Of a stretch of DNA of 64,000 nt, positions 30,376 to 39,375 are shown in pieces; position 1 is the stretch's first letter; every line of letters starts with the position of its first letter. Source of the stretch: Chitinophagaceae bacterium (lineage in GTDB: Bacteria; Bacteroidota; Bacteroidia; Chitinophagales; Chitinophagaceae); the NCBI GenBank assembly GCA_947381435.1, contig CANCVE010000005.1, forward strand, positions 33,474 through 97,473. Reading direction: 5' to 3'. The notes beneath the pieces are model-generated. The model saw only the letters and a list, made by a program, of their open reading frames with translations, had not been told where the DNA came from and did not search any database. Position numbers and translations under genes: made by a program.

Positions 30376-30564
30376 TTTTCTTTGTAACGAAAATGGTTTT
30401 TCGTATCAATAAAGCAATTTTTCGTTTCAATTAAATGGTTTTCTTTATAAAGAAAATGACTTTTCGTTTCGATTAAATGATTTTTCGTATCAATTAAACG
30501 ACTTTCTTTATAACGAAAATGGATTTTCGTTTCAATTAAACAGTTTTCTTACCAAAGAAAACTT
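30376..30564. repeat. 21-bp degenerate tandem array B (9 units)
   Basis: ttttctttgtaacgaaaatgg|tttttcgtatcaataaagcaa|tttttcgtttcaattaaatgg|ttttctttataaagaaaatga|cttttcgtttcgattaaatga|tttttcgtatcaattaaacga|ctttctttataacgaaaatgg|attttcgtttcaattaaacag|ttttcttaccaaagaaaactt. Confidence 0.95.
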
Positions 30565-30787
30565 GATCATTTTGAAATAACCTTTGCATTGCCGGCAGGA
30601 AAAAGGATTCTATTACCAAAAGCATACTTTAAGTCCTCAATTCAGTACAAGTCTGCCCTCCACATTTACTAAAATTCAGAATCTCCTAGTAGATATTAAA
30701 AAGATATAGAGTCATTTTAAGCGTAAATTATTCTGAATTTAAGGATGAATACTCATTTAAATCGCATTAAATAAATCCTCCAAAAGC

Positions 30788-30826
30788 AAAAGAGGTCGAA
30801 AGCACCAAGCCTTCAACCTCTTTTAT
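30788..30826 (-). terminator. Rho-independent terminator downstream of ffh
   Basis: aaaagaggtcgaaagcaccaagccttcaacctcttttatt inverted repeat. Confidence 0.6.
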
Positions 30827-30846
30827 TATCTAAATCGTATTACTTT

Positions 30847-32184
30847 CTATCTTCTAAACTTCGGCATCATAGAAGGCATCTTTGGCATCATGCCTCCGCT
30901 TTTATTCATCATTGCCATCATGCTTCTCATCTGTTCAAACTGTTTAATAAATGCATTAACCTCGTTTATGTGTTTGCCAGAACCCTTTGCTATGCGCATT
31001 TTTCTACTTTGATTGATTAAATCAGGATTCCCTCTTTCCTTTGGCGTCATACTGTGGATGATACTTTCAAATCCTTTAAAGCTATCATTATCAATATCTA
31101 CGTCCTTCATTGCTTTGCCCACTCCAGGAATCATTCCCATCAGATCTTTGATGTTACCCATCTTTTTAATCTGTTGTAATTGGTCTAAAAAGTCTTGAAA
31201 ATCGAATTGATTCTTTCTAATCTTCGACTCTAGCTTTTTAGATTGGGCCTCATCAAACTGTTCTTGCGCTCTTTCTACCAAACTCGTTATATCCCCCATG
31301 CCAAGGATACGTTGCGCCATACGTTCTGGGTAAAAAATATCCAGCGTATCCATCTTTTCGCCGCTGCTCATAAACTTTATGGGCTTATTCACGGTGTATT
31401 TAATGGTAAGGGCGGCACCACCTCTTGTATCGCCATCTAGTTTTGTAAGTACTACACCATCAAAATCTAGTCTGTCGTTAAAAGCCTTGGCTGTGTTTAC
31501 GGCATCTTGCCCGGTCATGGCATCCACCACAAAAAGTATCTCGGTTGGGTTTACAGCCGCCTTCAAATTGGCAACTTCGGTCATCATTGCCTCGTCAACT
31601 GCCAATCGGCCCGCCGTATCTATGATAACCACGTTTTTGTTAGTGGCCTTTGCTTCCTTTATTGCGTTTAGGGCAATAGAAACCACGTCTTTACTTTCCC
31701 GTTCCGAGTAAATAGGCACACCTACCTGGCCTGCAAGAACGGTAAGCTGGTCGATAGCCGCTGGACGATACACATCGGCTGCTACTAACAACGGACTTTT
31801 GCCTTTTTTTGTTTTTAAATAATTGGCTAGCTTGCCCGTAAAGGTTGTTTTACCGCTACCCTGCAAGCCTGCAATCAAAATAACAGCTGGATTTCCGGTA
31901 ATATTAAAGGGAGCTTCGGTGCCGCCCATCAATTCGGTTAGTTCGTCCTTTACAATCTTTACCATCAACTGACCTGGACTGATGGAATTGAGTACTTTTT
32001 CGCCCGCAGCTTTTTCTTTTACCTTGTCCGTAAACTCTTTAGCTATCTTAAAGTTTACATCGGCATCAATTAAGGCCCTTCGTATGTCTTTAATGGTGTT
32101 AGAAACGTTGAGGTCGTTGATGCGTCCCTGACCTTTCAGGTTTTTAAACGCGGTTTCTAATTTATCACTTAATGAATTGAACAT
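30847..32184 (-). CDS. ffh: Signal recognition particle protein Ffh
   Basis: ORF 445 aa; AGLQGSGKTTFTGKLANYL, VVIIDTAGRL, GMGD, Met-rich M domain. Confidence 0.97.
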   Translation of the reverse strand: MFNSLSDKLETAFKNLKGQGRINDLNVSNTIKDIRRALIDADVNFKIAKEFTDKVKEKAAGEKVLNSISPGQLMVKIVKDELTELMGGTEAPFNITGNPAVILIAGLQGSGKTTFTGKLANYLKTKKGKSPLLVAADVYRPAAIDQLTVLAGQVGVPIYSERESKDVVSIALNAIKEAKATNKNVVIIDTAGRLAVDEAMMTEVANLKAAVNPTEILFVVDAMTGQDAVNTAKAFNDRLDFDGVVLTKLDGDTRGGAALTIKYTVNKPIKFMSSGEKMDTLDIFYPERMAQRILGMGDITSLVERAQEQFDEAQSKKLESKIRKNQFDFQDFLDQLQQIKKMGNIKDLMGMIPGVGKAMKDVDIDNDSFKGFESIIHSMTPKERGNPDLINQSRKMRIAKGSGKHINEVNAFIKQFEQMRSMMAMMNKSGGMMPKMPSMMPKFRR

Positions 32185-32345
32185 TTGTTGTTATTTTTCT
32201 TCCTTAATCAATTAAAATAAAAATTCTTTACAAAACAATCGTTTGTAAGGGTTGCAAATATATACAACTGGCAAATGTTACTGCCATGTACGTAGTGGAT
32301 TTAGCAAAGAAACACAAGGATTTTATGCTAATAAAGGGCAGAATT

Positions 32346-33731
32346 TTATTTTAAATCGGGCATTAATACTTCATTGCCTTTAATGATGAAAGATAAACGA
32401 TAAAAATCTACGTTTTCGGCAGCCCAAGGGTCTTGCACTTTCCATTCTCTAAAGGTATCATTGCTAACCAACAAACAATGATTGATTTTTACATATTGAA
32501 GGAGGAAAATGTCAGCTTGTGTTTCCCTCGGCGACTCTAAATAGGTGCACATCTTCTTCACCTTTTCCAGAATTGGATGGTCTTCTACCTTATGCCTCAA
32601 AGAAGCATCCGCAATTACAATGATGTCGGTAAAACCTTTCTCTTTCAGGAAGTCAATCATCAAAACAAGGTTATTAGCATACACTTTTTTATCTACTCTA
32701 CCCACACTATTGTGCGCTACATTGCTTGCATCGAGCACAATAGATCTGTCTTGCATTTTATTAATCTCAAAAAACTCACCATCTACATTATAAGTGCCAT
32801 ATAATTTTACATGTTCACTCTTTTCCAAAAAGTTGGTGAGCTCATTTACATCGTTCATCCCAATAGTAAACCATTTTGGCATCTCGGTGGTGTCCTCGTA
32901 CTTGTAATTTTCGATATTTGTTTTTAAAATAGCACCAAGCTTATTTAACGAGATTTTTTTACCTTGTTCTATCTTAGATAATACAATTAATAGCACTCTT
33001 TGGTCGTGCGTTGTTGTTCCTTTCTTTACATATTCAAGATCTACGTACCTTAAAAGATCTTGCGAATCTCTGATTCCTTTATCATTAGATAATTTTAAAT
33101 CGACAAAGGTTCTAAATCCTCTTTTGCCTGCATCAATAAAATCAGCATGCGTAGGAAAACCCAATTCTTTGGCGGCAGTGTACAAATTAGCGTCCGTAAA
33201 TCCTTTTGCAAAGGCCTCTATCAGCTTACTGCAATCCTCAAAATTGTGCAACTTGGCATAACTATACAGTTCGTAAGGGTTATTAATAGAAGTTTCGAGT
33301 TCATAAGGCTTCGGAATGCTTGCTTCTAGCTCTTTATAAGTGGTATAACCAAGCATGTAGCCCTTTTTCCTCATCGTTTCAAAGGTTGCAAGGTCGCTAA
33401 TGCCAGATTCTTTAACCAAAAGATAGTCTTCGTGCTTAGTGTAACCAAGTTCTGCAGAATCGTAGTAAACGGCCGCATTGGGGAATCCTTTTTCTTGTGC
33501 AGTTAAGTAGTTTTCTAAGGTTTTAAAACCATTTGTATTGTGCAATAACAAGCAAGCATTATGGTACAAGGCAAAAAAGTCGTCTTCCGACTTTTCTCCA
33601 CGTAGAATAAAGATATTATTTACTAGATTGGTGTCCGCAAAGCGGCACATGTCGGTCAGACTCTCAAACTCGAGCCTTGCAGCCATAGATTGTACTTTAA
33701 CCGAAAAATAATTGTACTGTTCCTTTCTCAT
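32346..33731 (-). CDS. Protein with C-terminal NYN/PIN (Zc3h12a-like) RNase domain and N-terminal helical repeats
   Basis: ORF 461 aa; SIVLDASNVAHNSV...IIVIADASLRH...ETQADIFLLQYVKINHCLLVSNDTFREW; repeated xGFxxxxxYxxAxELGF-type motifs. Confidence 0.7.
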   Translation of the reverse strand: MRKEQYNYFSVKVQSMAARLEFESLTDMCRFADTNLVNNIFILRGEKSEDDFFALYHNACLLLHNTNGFKTLENYLTAQEKGFPNAAVYYDSAELGYTKHEDYLLVKESGISDLATFETMRKKGYMLGYTTYKELEASIPKPYELETSINNPYELYSYAKLHNFEDCSKLIEAFAKGFTDANLYTAAKELGFPTHADFIDAGKRGFRTFVDLKLSNDKGIRDSQDLLRYVDLEYVKKGTTTHDQRVLLIVLSKIEQGKKISLNKLGAILKTNIENYKYEDTTEMPKWFTIGMNDVNELTNFLEKSEHVKLYGTYNVDGEFFEINKMQDRSIVLDASNVAHNSVGRVDKKVYANNLVLMIDFLKEKGFTDIIVIADASLRHKVEDHPILEKVKKMCTYLESPRETQADIFLLQYVKINHCLLVSNDTFREWKVQDPWAAENVDFYRLSFIIKGNEVLMPDLK

Positions 33732-33751
33732 GGCATTCCTTTTTTAAATAA

Positions 33752-34873
33752 TTAATCTATTTCTAAATACTTTTTTGAGGCAGTTATTACTACTTCTTCA
33801 CTCACTTCACTTTCTTTTAAGTCGGAATTCAATATTAGCTTCAATCCAACACCTGGTGCAGTGAAAAGCATTACGGGTATAGTGTAATTAAGTATTGAAT
33901 CGTATTCATTTACTAATGTATTGTATTCTTCTTCTTTCAAAACCTTCTTTTCAAAATAGTATTTCCAGAGTATTAATGGCGAAATCTCTCCCATATAAAC
34001 AGGTGCAGAGATGCAACCAGCAGGAATGCTTTTTAAATGTTTGATTATCGGGTTTTCATCAATTGCTTTTTGCAAAGAAGACATTCTGGGCAAAACTTTT
34101 TTTATAAATGGCTCGTTTCCGTTAGACATATAGCATGACAAAGCCCATTTTTCAATTTCGTTTTTTATGGGATCAATGAGTTCTCCCAAATGTATTCTTA
34201 CTGATATTAATTCACTACTGGACAACATGTTTAAATTAGGCAAATCGAAACACTTAATGAAGTAAGGCATATCTGGTTCTATCTCTTCGATGCTTTCTGC
34301 CACGAAAGTCTCGAAAACATCTTCATTATAAAACTTTTCTGGCATCATCCAAACAGCATAATCTGCGCCTGGAATGGTTGGTTTATTAGTTAGTAAATCG
34401 GTTGCCGATAAATTTTTCATGTTTTCAATAACAGATAAAGTATCGCAGTTGCTAATAACAAAATAATCATCATGAACCAATTCTAATAAACCATTATACC
34501 CATGATAAGCCAATCTTGCTTTAAAGGTATCCGACCATTCGTCTAATACCCTCTCGAGTTCTCTTTCTAATTTTTTGAAAGCTTGAAAATATTGGGTAGG
34601 GGGATGCTTAATACTCTTAAATTCTTTATGATCTTGAAAGAAGCTTTCTATTATCTCAGTAACCTCTTCGTCGTTACACATGCGAGAACCATAAATAAAT
34701 CGGGCTTTGTTTAGCGATGACAGCGATTTTACAATATAGTTGTAGGTAATGTAAAAAGTGCTTGCCCCTGCCACACTCATCATGGTACTAAGTAGGTATC
34801 CAGCACGAACTTTATAAGCGAATTCGTATCCGTTAAAATTGTCTACAGGGAAGTCTAGTTGGATACAGCGCAT
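33752..34873 (-). CDS. Hypothetical protein
   Basis: ORF 373 aa; no recognised motif; 20 bp from the NYN gene and probably co-transcribed. Confidence 0.6.
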   Translation of the reverse strand: MRCIQLDFPVDNFNGYEFAYKVRAGYLLSTMMSVAGASTFYITYNYIVKSLSSLNKARFIYGSRMCNDEEVTEIIESFFQDHKEFKSIKHPPTQYFQAFKKLERELERVLDEWSDTFKARLAYHGYNGLLELVHDDYFVISNCDTLSVIENMKNLSATDLLTNKPTIPGADYAVWMMPEKFYNEDVFETFVAESIEEIEPDMPYFIKCFDLPNLNMLSSSELISVRIHLGELIDPIKNEIEKWALSCYMSNGNEPFIKKVLPRMSSLQKAIDENPIIKHLKSIPAGCISAPVYMGEISPLILWKYYFEKKVLKEEEYNTLVNEYDSILNYTIPVMLFTAPGVGLKLILNSDLKESEVSEEVVITASKKYLEID

Positions 34874-35180
34874 ATTCTGTTTTATGCAAGTGTAGTCTAT
34901 ATTAAAGGGATTGGGGTTTTTAATAATTTAGGGCTAATATTCAGACGTAGAAAGCAGTTTTAAGCCATTACTTAAATATGTATTATTCAATATCTACCAA
35001 TTGATTATTTGGAACATTAAATTGCAACCATTGGCAAAATTGGGTATTAACTATTAAAGTCAATTTGCCTTTTATTCGTAAAAGCTACTTACCAATAATT
35101 ATTAAGACTGTAAATACTGTTGTTGTCAATTAAACCCTACAGCCTAATTTTGGTTTAATAAAAAAAATAAAAAAAGTTAT

Positions 35181-36686
35181 ATGAAAAGAAGTTTTGCATT
35201 TGTTTTATTGAGCCTAATGTTCGCGAAAAGTTTCGCTACTGTGAAGCCAAACAGTTTGTTTTCGGACAATATGGTGTTACAGCGGGGCGTTGCCTTACCA
35301 ATTTGGGGAACAGCTAATGAGGATGAAAAGATTACGGTAGAATTTAACGGACAAAAGGCTTCTACAGTGGCTAAAAACGGTAAATGGATGCTAAAATTAA
35401 ATCCATTAAAAGCAGGAGGACCTTATAAAATGACTATTACTGGCGAAAACACCATCACTATCCAAAATATATTGGTAGGTGAAGTTTGGATTTGCGGCGG
35501 ACAAAGTAATATGGAGCGTCAACTAGGTTTGCGTGCTGGGCAAAAACCAATTGTAAACTGGAAAGAGGAAGCTGCTAATGCAAATTATCCTGAAATACGC
35601 CAATACCACGTTGGTCGTAAGGCTTCCGACACCATGATAACGGATGCAAACACTAAATGGGAAGTTTGTGATACTAGTAGTGTGAAGGAATTTAGTGCTG
35701 TAGGCTACTTTTTTGCTAGAGACTTGTATAAACAATTAAAAGTACCCATTGGTCTACTATTTTCTACGGTGGGTGGAACACCAGCGGAGAACTGGACAAC
35801 AAGGGCTGCACTAGAAGCAAACCCAGAATTGAAGAAATTGGCCGAAGACTATGATAAGGCAAAGCAAAACTACCCAATTGCTGCTGCTAATTTCAAGAAA
35901 GACTTACCTTCTTTATTAGCAAAATGGCAAACTGATAGTGCCGCAGCTGTAAGTGCCAATAAAAAGGTTCCTATCAAGCCAGCTCCTCCTCGTAATCCTG
36001 CCGGTGGAGCCGGTGGTTTGTATAATGGCATGATAAATCCGTTGATTCCGTATGCTATTAAAGGTGTTATTTGGTATCAAGGAGAAAGCAATAGTGGTAG
36101 AGGTAAACAATACCAAACCTTGTTCCCGACAATGATTACTGACTGGAGGAAAAACTGGAATCAAGGAGACTTCTTTTTTTTCTACGTACAAATAGCTCCT
36201 TTCAGAGGTGCTGATCCAATGATTAGAGAAGCACAATTACTTACTTTAAATAAAATTCCAAATGTGGCAATGGCTGTTATAACAGATTGTGGTGATACTG
36301 TAGATATTCATCCTGCCTTTAAACAACCTGTTGGCAACCGTTTGTCATTAGCAGCAAGAGCATTAGCTTATAAAGAGAAAATTGAATATTCTGGACCAAT
36401 TTACAAATCATTCGAAGTAAAAGGAAACACTGTTGAAGTAAGTTTTACTCATATAGGTAAAGGGTTAGTGGCAAAAGATGGTGATTTAGTTGGCTTTACC
36501 ATTGCAGGAGAAGATAAAAAGTTTGTTACTGCTACTGCAACCATTAGTGGCAATAAAATTATTGTAACCAATGCAGATGTTACTAAGCCTGTAGCTGTAC
36601 GATTTAGTTTTAACCCAGTAGCAAAGGGTAATTTATTTAATAGTGAGGGTTTACCGGCATCTCCATTTAGGACAGATGTAGAGTAA
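35181..36686 (+). CDS. Sialate O-acetylesterase family protein
   Basis: ORF 501 aa; signal peptide; LFSDNMVLQRG, WICGGQSNMERQLG, GVIWYQGESNSGRG. Confidence 0.92.
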   Translation: MKRSFAFVLLSLMFAKSFATVKPNSLFSDNMVLQRGVALPIWGTANEDEKITVEFNGQKASTVAKNGKWMLKLNPLKAGGPYKMTITGENTITIQNILVGEVWICGGQSNMERQLGLRAGQKPIVNWKEEAANANYPEIRQYHVGRKASDTMITDANTKWEVCDTSSVKEFSAVGYFFARDLYKQLKVPIGLLFSTVGGTPAENWTTRAALEANPELKKLAEDYDKAKQNYPIAAANFKKDLPSLLAKWQTDSAAAVSANKKVPIKPAPPRNPAGGAGGLYNGMINPLIPYAIKGVIWYQGESNSGRGKQYQTLFPTMITDWRKNWNQGDFFFFYVQIAPFRGADPMIREAQLLTLNKIPNVAMAVITDCGDTVDIHPAFKQPVGNRLSLAARALAYKEKIEYSGPIYKSFEVKGNTVEVSFTHIGKGLVAKDGDLVGFTIAGEDKKFVTATATISGNKIIVTNADVTKPVAVRFSFNPVAKGNLFNSEGLPASPFRTDVE

Positions 36687-36723
36687 TATTTGGTTTTTAT
36701 ACAACAAAGGTTACTATAAAAAA

Positions 36724-36760
36724 AGATGGATTGGGCTTATACTCCAATCCATCTTTTTTA
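36724..36760. terminator. Bidirectional terminator between convergent genes
   Basis: aagatggattggg cttatact ccaatccatctttttt. Confidence 0.75.
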
Positions 36761-36762
36761 TG

Positions 36763-37170
36763 TTATTCTTCTGTAGTCTCCTCTTCTTCTACAAGTACTA
36801 CTTTTATTTCGTGTTGCTTAATTAGTTTAAACCAACGCACCATTTTCTTCATATCACTAGCATAAACCCTGTCAAAATCTAAATCGGGATATACTTTAGT
36901 AAAATATGCCTTTGTGGCTTTAGGGTCATTTGCGTCTGGAAGTGTTTCGTCACTGGCTTCCATTGCTAAAAACACTTTGGCTAATCTTACGTTTTCTCTG
37001 ATGGTAAACACTTCTATAGATTCTAGCTGAGAGAATGTGTTGCTTCTGGATGAAACATATTTTATCGACTTATCTTCTAGGCTTCTTATCAAAATGCCAT
37101 CTCCTTTTTTACCAAAGATCTCAAACAAACTTGAAAACCCTGTTACTGCTATTAATTTACTGTACTCCAT
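36763..37170 (-). CDS. DUF5606-like protein
   Basis: ORF 135 aa; MEYSKLIAVTGFSSLFEIFGKKGDGILIRSLEDKS. Confidence 0.65.
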   Translation of the reverse strand: MEYSKLIAVTGFSSLFEIFGKKGDGILIRSLEDKSIKYVSSRSNTFSQLESIEVFTIRENVRLAKVFLAMEASDETLPDANDPKATKAYFTKVYPDLDFDRVYASDMKKMVRWFKLIKQHEIKVVLVEEEETTEE

Positions 37171-37260
37171 TTATAATTTTTTCAGTGGCAAAATAAAGGG
37201 AAATGGTTAAACGAAGCTTTCTTTTTAAAATTGTGTGCTAAAATAACACACTGGTAACAA

Positions 37261-37698
37261 TTAGCCAATCTCTTTTTCCATGTGATAATGAGGGATACTA
37301 ACCTCCACAAATTCATCTCCCACTATGTGATACCCAAGTTTTAGGTAGAACCCTTCAACAGATTTTCGGGCATGAAGAACAATTTTAGTAATGCCCATAC
37401 ACTTCGCTACCTCCTCTGCATACTCTATCAGCGACCTTCCTACTCCACTGCCTTGCTGCTCCTTTGCAACAGCCATTTGTCGAAGTTGTAAAGTGTGTTC
37501 ATCTACTGAGGATAATACACTACATCCTAATAAATCATCTCCCGAATCATGATAGCATCCTAATAGTATATCATATTCTTCGGCGGCCAATTGCTCTGCA
37601 GTAAAATTCAGTCCAAGTGGTTTTCTAAGTACCTCATAGCGTAAATCTATCATCTGCTGGTGCTGTTTACTATTAAAATCTATCACGGCATACTTCAT
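37261..37698 (-). CDS. GNAT family N-acetyltransferase
   Basis: ORF 145 aa; LRQMAVAKEQQGSGVGRSLIEYAEEVAKCMG. Confidence 0.9.
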   Translation of the reverse strand: MKYAVIDFNSKQHQQMIDLRYEVLRKPLGLNFTAEQLAAEEYDILLGCYHDSGDDLLGCSVLSSVDEHTLQLRQMAVAKEQQGSGVGRSLIEYAEEVAKCMGITKIVLHARKSVEGFYLKLGYHIVGDEFVEVSIPHYHMEKEIG

Positions 37699-37722
37699 AA
37701 TAGGGTTTTACTTTATGTTATT

Positions 37723-37790
37723 AATCAATTGATAATTATTACTCTGGTTTTGAAAATGTATTGCTTTTGCAATAATAATTATTATTGATT
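37723..37790. repeat. AT-rich inverted repeat
   Basis: aatcaattgataattatta ... taataattattattgatt. Confidence 0.55.
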
Positions 37791-37833
37791 GACTAAAGCT
37801 GTTTGAACCATGATTTGTATGATTAAGGTGATT

Positions 37834-38002
37834 AGACCTCTTCGTCAATTGCTTTGTGATAAAAAAGAGTGTCTTCTATTTGATTTCTCTGTTTTTTCTG
37901 TGCCTTCTGTGGCAAACATTTTATACAATTATGTAGAATTTCTTTGCCACTGAGGCACTGAGGTAACAGAAAAAGAGAGAGAATGGATTTCCGAAGAGGT
38001 CT
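37834..38002. repeat. MITE-like palindromic intergenic element
   Basis: Outer arms agacctcttcg / cgaagaggtct; inner arms ctctgttttttctgtgccttctgtggcaaa / tttgccactgaggcactgaggtaacagaaaaagag. Confidence 0.6.
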
Positions 38003-38099
38003 ATTGAACTGATTATCGAAGGACACAATCCTTTTTTAATCCTTATAATCACACAAATCCTAGTTTAGACAATGCCCCCAAACCTTCCATTTACCTTCA

Positions 38100-38330
38100 A
38101 AAAGTAAAACACTGCCAAGTTTCATCAAAAGATGGTCGTGTTTTTCATAAACTCACCCATGTTTCGAGAAAACATGGCAGTGTTTTTAATAAACTCGGTA
38201 ATTTTTTGGGCAAACATGGTCAACTTTAACAAAAACTCACCCGTGTTTCTTATAAACACTGCCAAGTTTCTTAAAAAGAAGGTCATGTTTCTCAAAAACT
38301 TGGCAGTGTTTTGTAAAAACATGACCATCT
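38100..38330. repeat. 21-bp degenerate tandem array C (11 units)
   Basis: aaaagtaaaacactgccaagt|ttcatcaaaagatggtcgtgt|ttttcataaactcacccatgt|ttcgagaaaacatggcagtgt|ttttaataaactcggtaattt|tttgggcaaacatggtcaact|ttaacaaaaactcacccgtgt|ttcttataaacactgccaagt|ttcttaaaaagaaggtcatgt|ttctcaaaaacttggcagtgt|tttgtaaaaacatgaccatct. Confidence 0.95.
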
Positions 38331-38369
38331 TCTGGTTTTGGCAGTAAATCTCGACTTTAGGCTCCCCAC

Positions 38370-39293
38370 TTACTTCCCACTATTCAAATCGGTGCTGATT
38401 GTTTTATTATCTAATGAACCCCTATAACGTTTAATGGCATTAATGATAGATTGTACAATTTGGGTTTGTCCGGCTGGGCTATTTAGATAATCTTCTTCTT
38501 CAGGATTGGAGATATAACCCGTTTCTACCAATACTGCCGGCATTGCTACCGCTTGCAATACCCAAATACCCACTTGTCTTTGCAAAGCATCGCGATTAAT
38601 GCGGCCTGCTTTTGCAAACTCTTGCTGGATGGTAAGCGCCAAGTAGGCACTTCTGTCAAAGTATTGACGTGTTTTTAAGTTGATGTAATTCATCTTCTCT
38701 GGCGATTCTACATCGAAGCCATCTACCGATTTTGCAGTATTACTATCCAAGTATAAACTCTGATTTTCGCGCATGGCTATCAGCTTCAAATCATTTCTAT
38801 GCGCTCCCCATATATAGGTTTCCGTTCCTTTTGCAGGATTTGGTGTGCTGTAAGTGTGGTATTCTTTTACCTGACGTGTATGCTTTTTTCGTCCCTTGCG
38901 GTAGGTTTCGGTTTTATAACCAACAAATTCGCTGCGTCTTATTGGGTCGGCACTATTGCAGTGTATGCACACAAACAAATCGCCTTTGGCCTGATTGGCA
39001 ATCTTGGCTTTTTCTACAGGCGAATCAAAAACATCGGTTCTTCTGGTTAATACTATTTCAATATCTGGAAGTTGATCTTTCATCATTTCTTCCAGTTTTA
39101 AGGATATTGCCAACGATATGTCTTTCTCGTTAGAGTACTTTCCTGGAGCACCACTATCATGTCCTCCATGACCAGCATCTATCACAATTCGGCGTAATTT
39201 CGATTTCTGAGTGGCATCTTTTGTAGAAAAGGAAGTTAAAAGCAATACACAAAATCCAAGCATGTATAGCAGTGTATTTTTCTTTATCATCAT
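38370..39293 (-). CDS. N-acetylmuramoyl-L-alanine amidase
   Basis: ORF 307 aa; RIVIDAGHGGHDSGAPGKYSNEKDISLAISLKL, FVCIHCNSAD, AVLVETGYISNPEEEDYL. Confidence 0.95.
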   Translation of the reverse strand: MMIKKNTLLYMLGFCVLLLTSFSTKDATQKSKLRRIVIDAGHGGHDSGAPGKYSNEKDISLAISLKLEEMMKDQLPDIEIVLTRRTDVFDSPVEKAKIANQAKGDLFVCIHCNSADPIRRSEFVGYKTETYRKGRKKHTRQVKEYHTYSTPNPAKGTETYIWGAHRNDLKLIAMRENQSLYLDSNTAKSVDGFDVESPEKMNYINLKTRQYFDRSAYLALTIQQEFAKAGRINRDALQRQVGIWVLQAVAMPAVLVETGYISNPEEEDYLNSPAGQTQIVQSIINAIKRYRGSLDNKTISTDLNSGK

Positions 39294-39375
39294 GTCTATA
39301 AAAGTTAAAGTATTTAATATTATGCCTTTCTTTAGGCAATAGTTAGTTTACCGACTATTTTTGCCACCTCACAAT

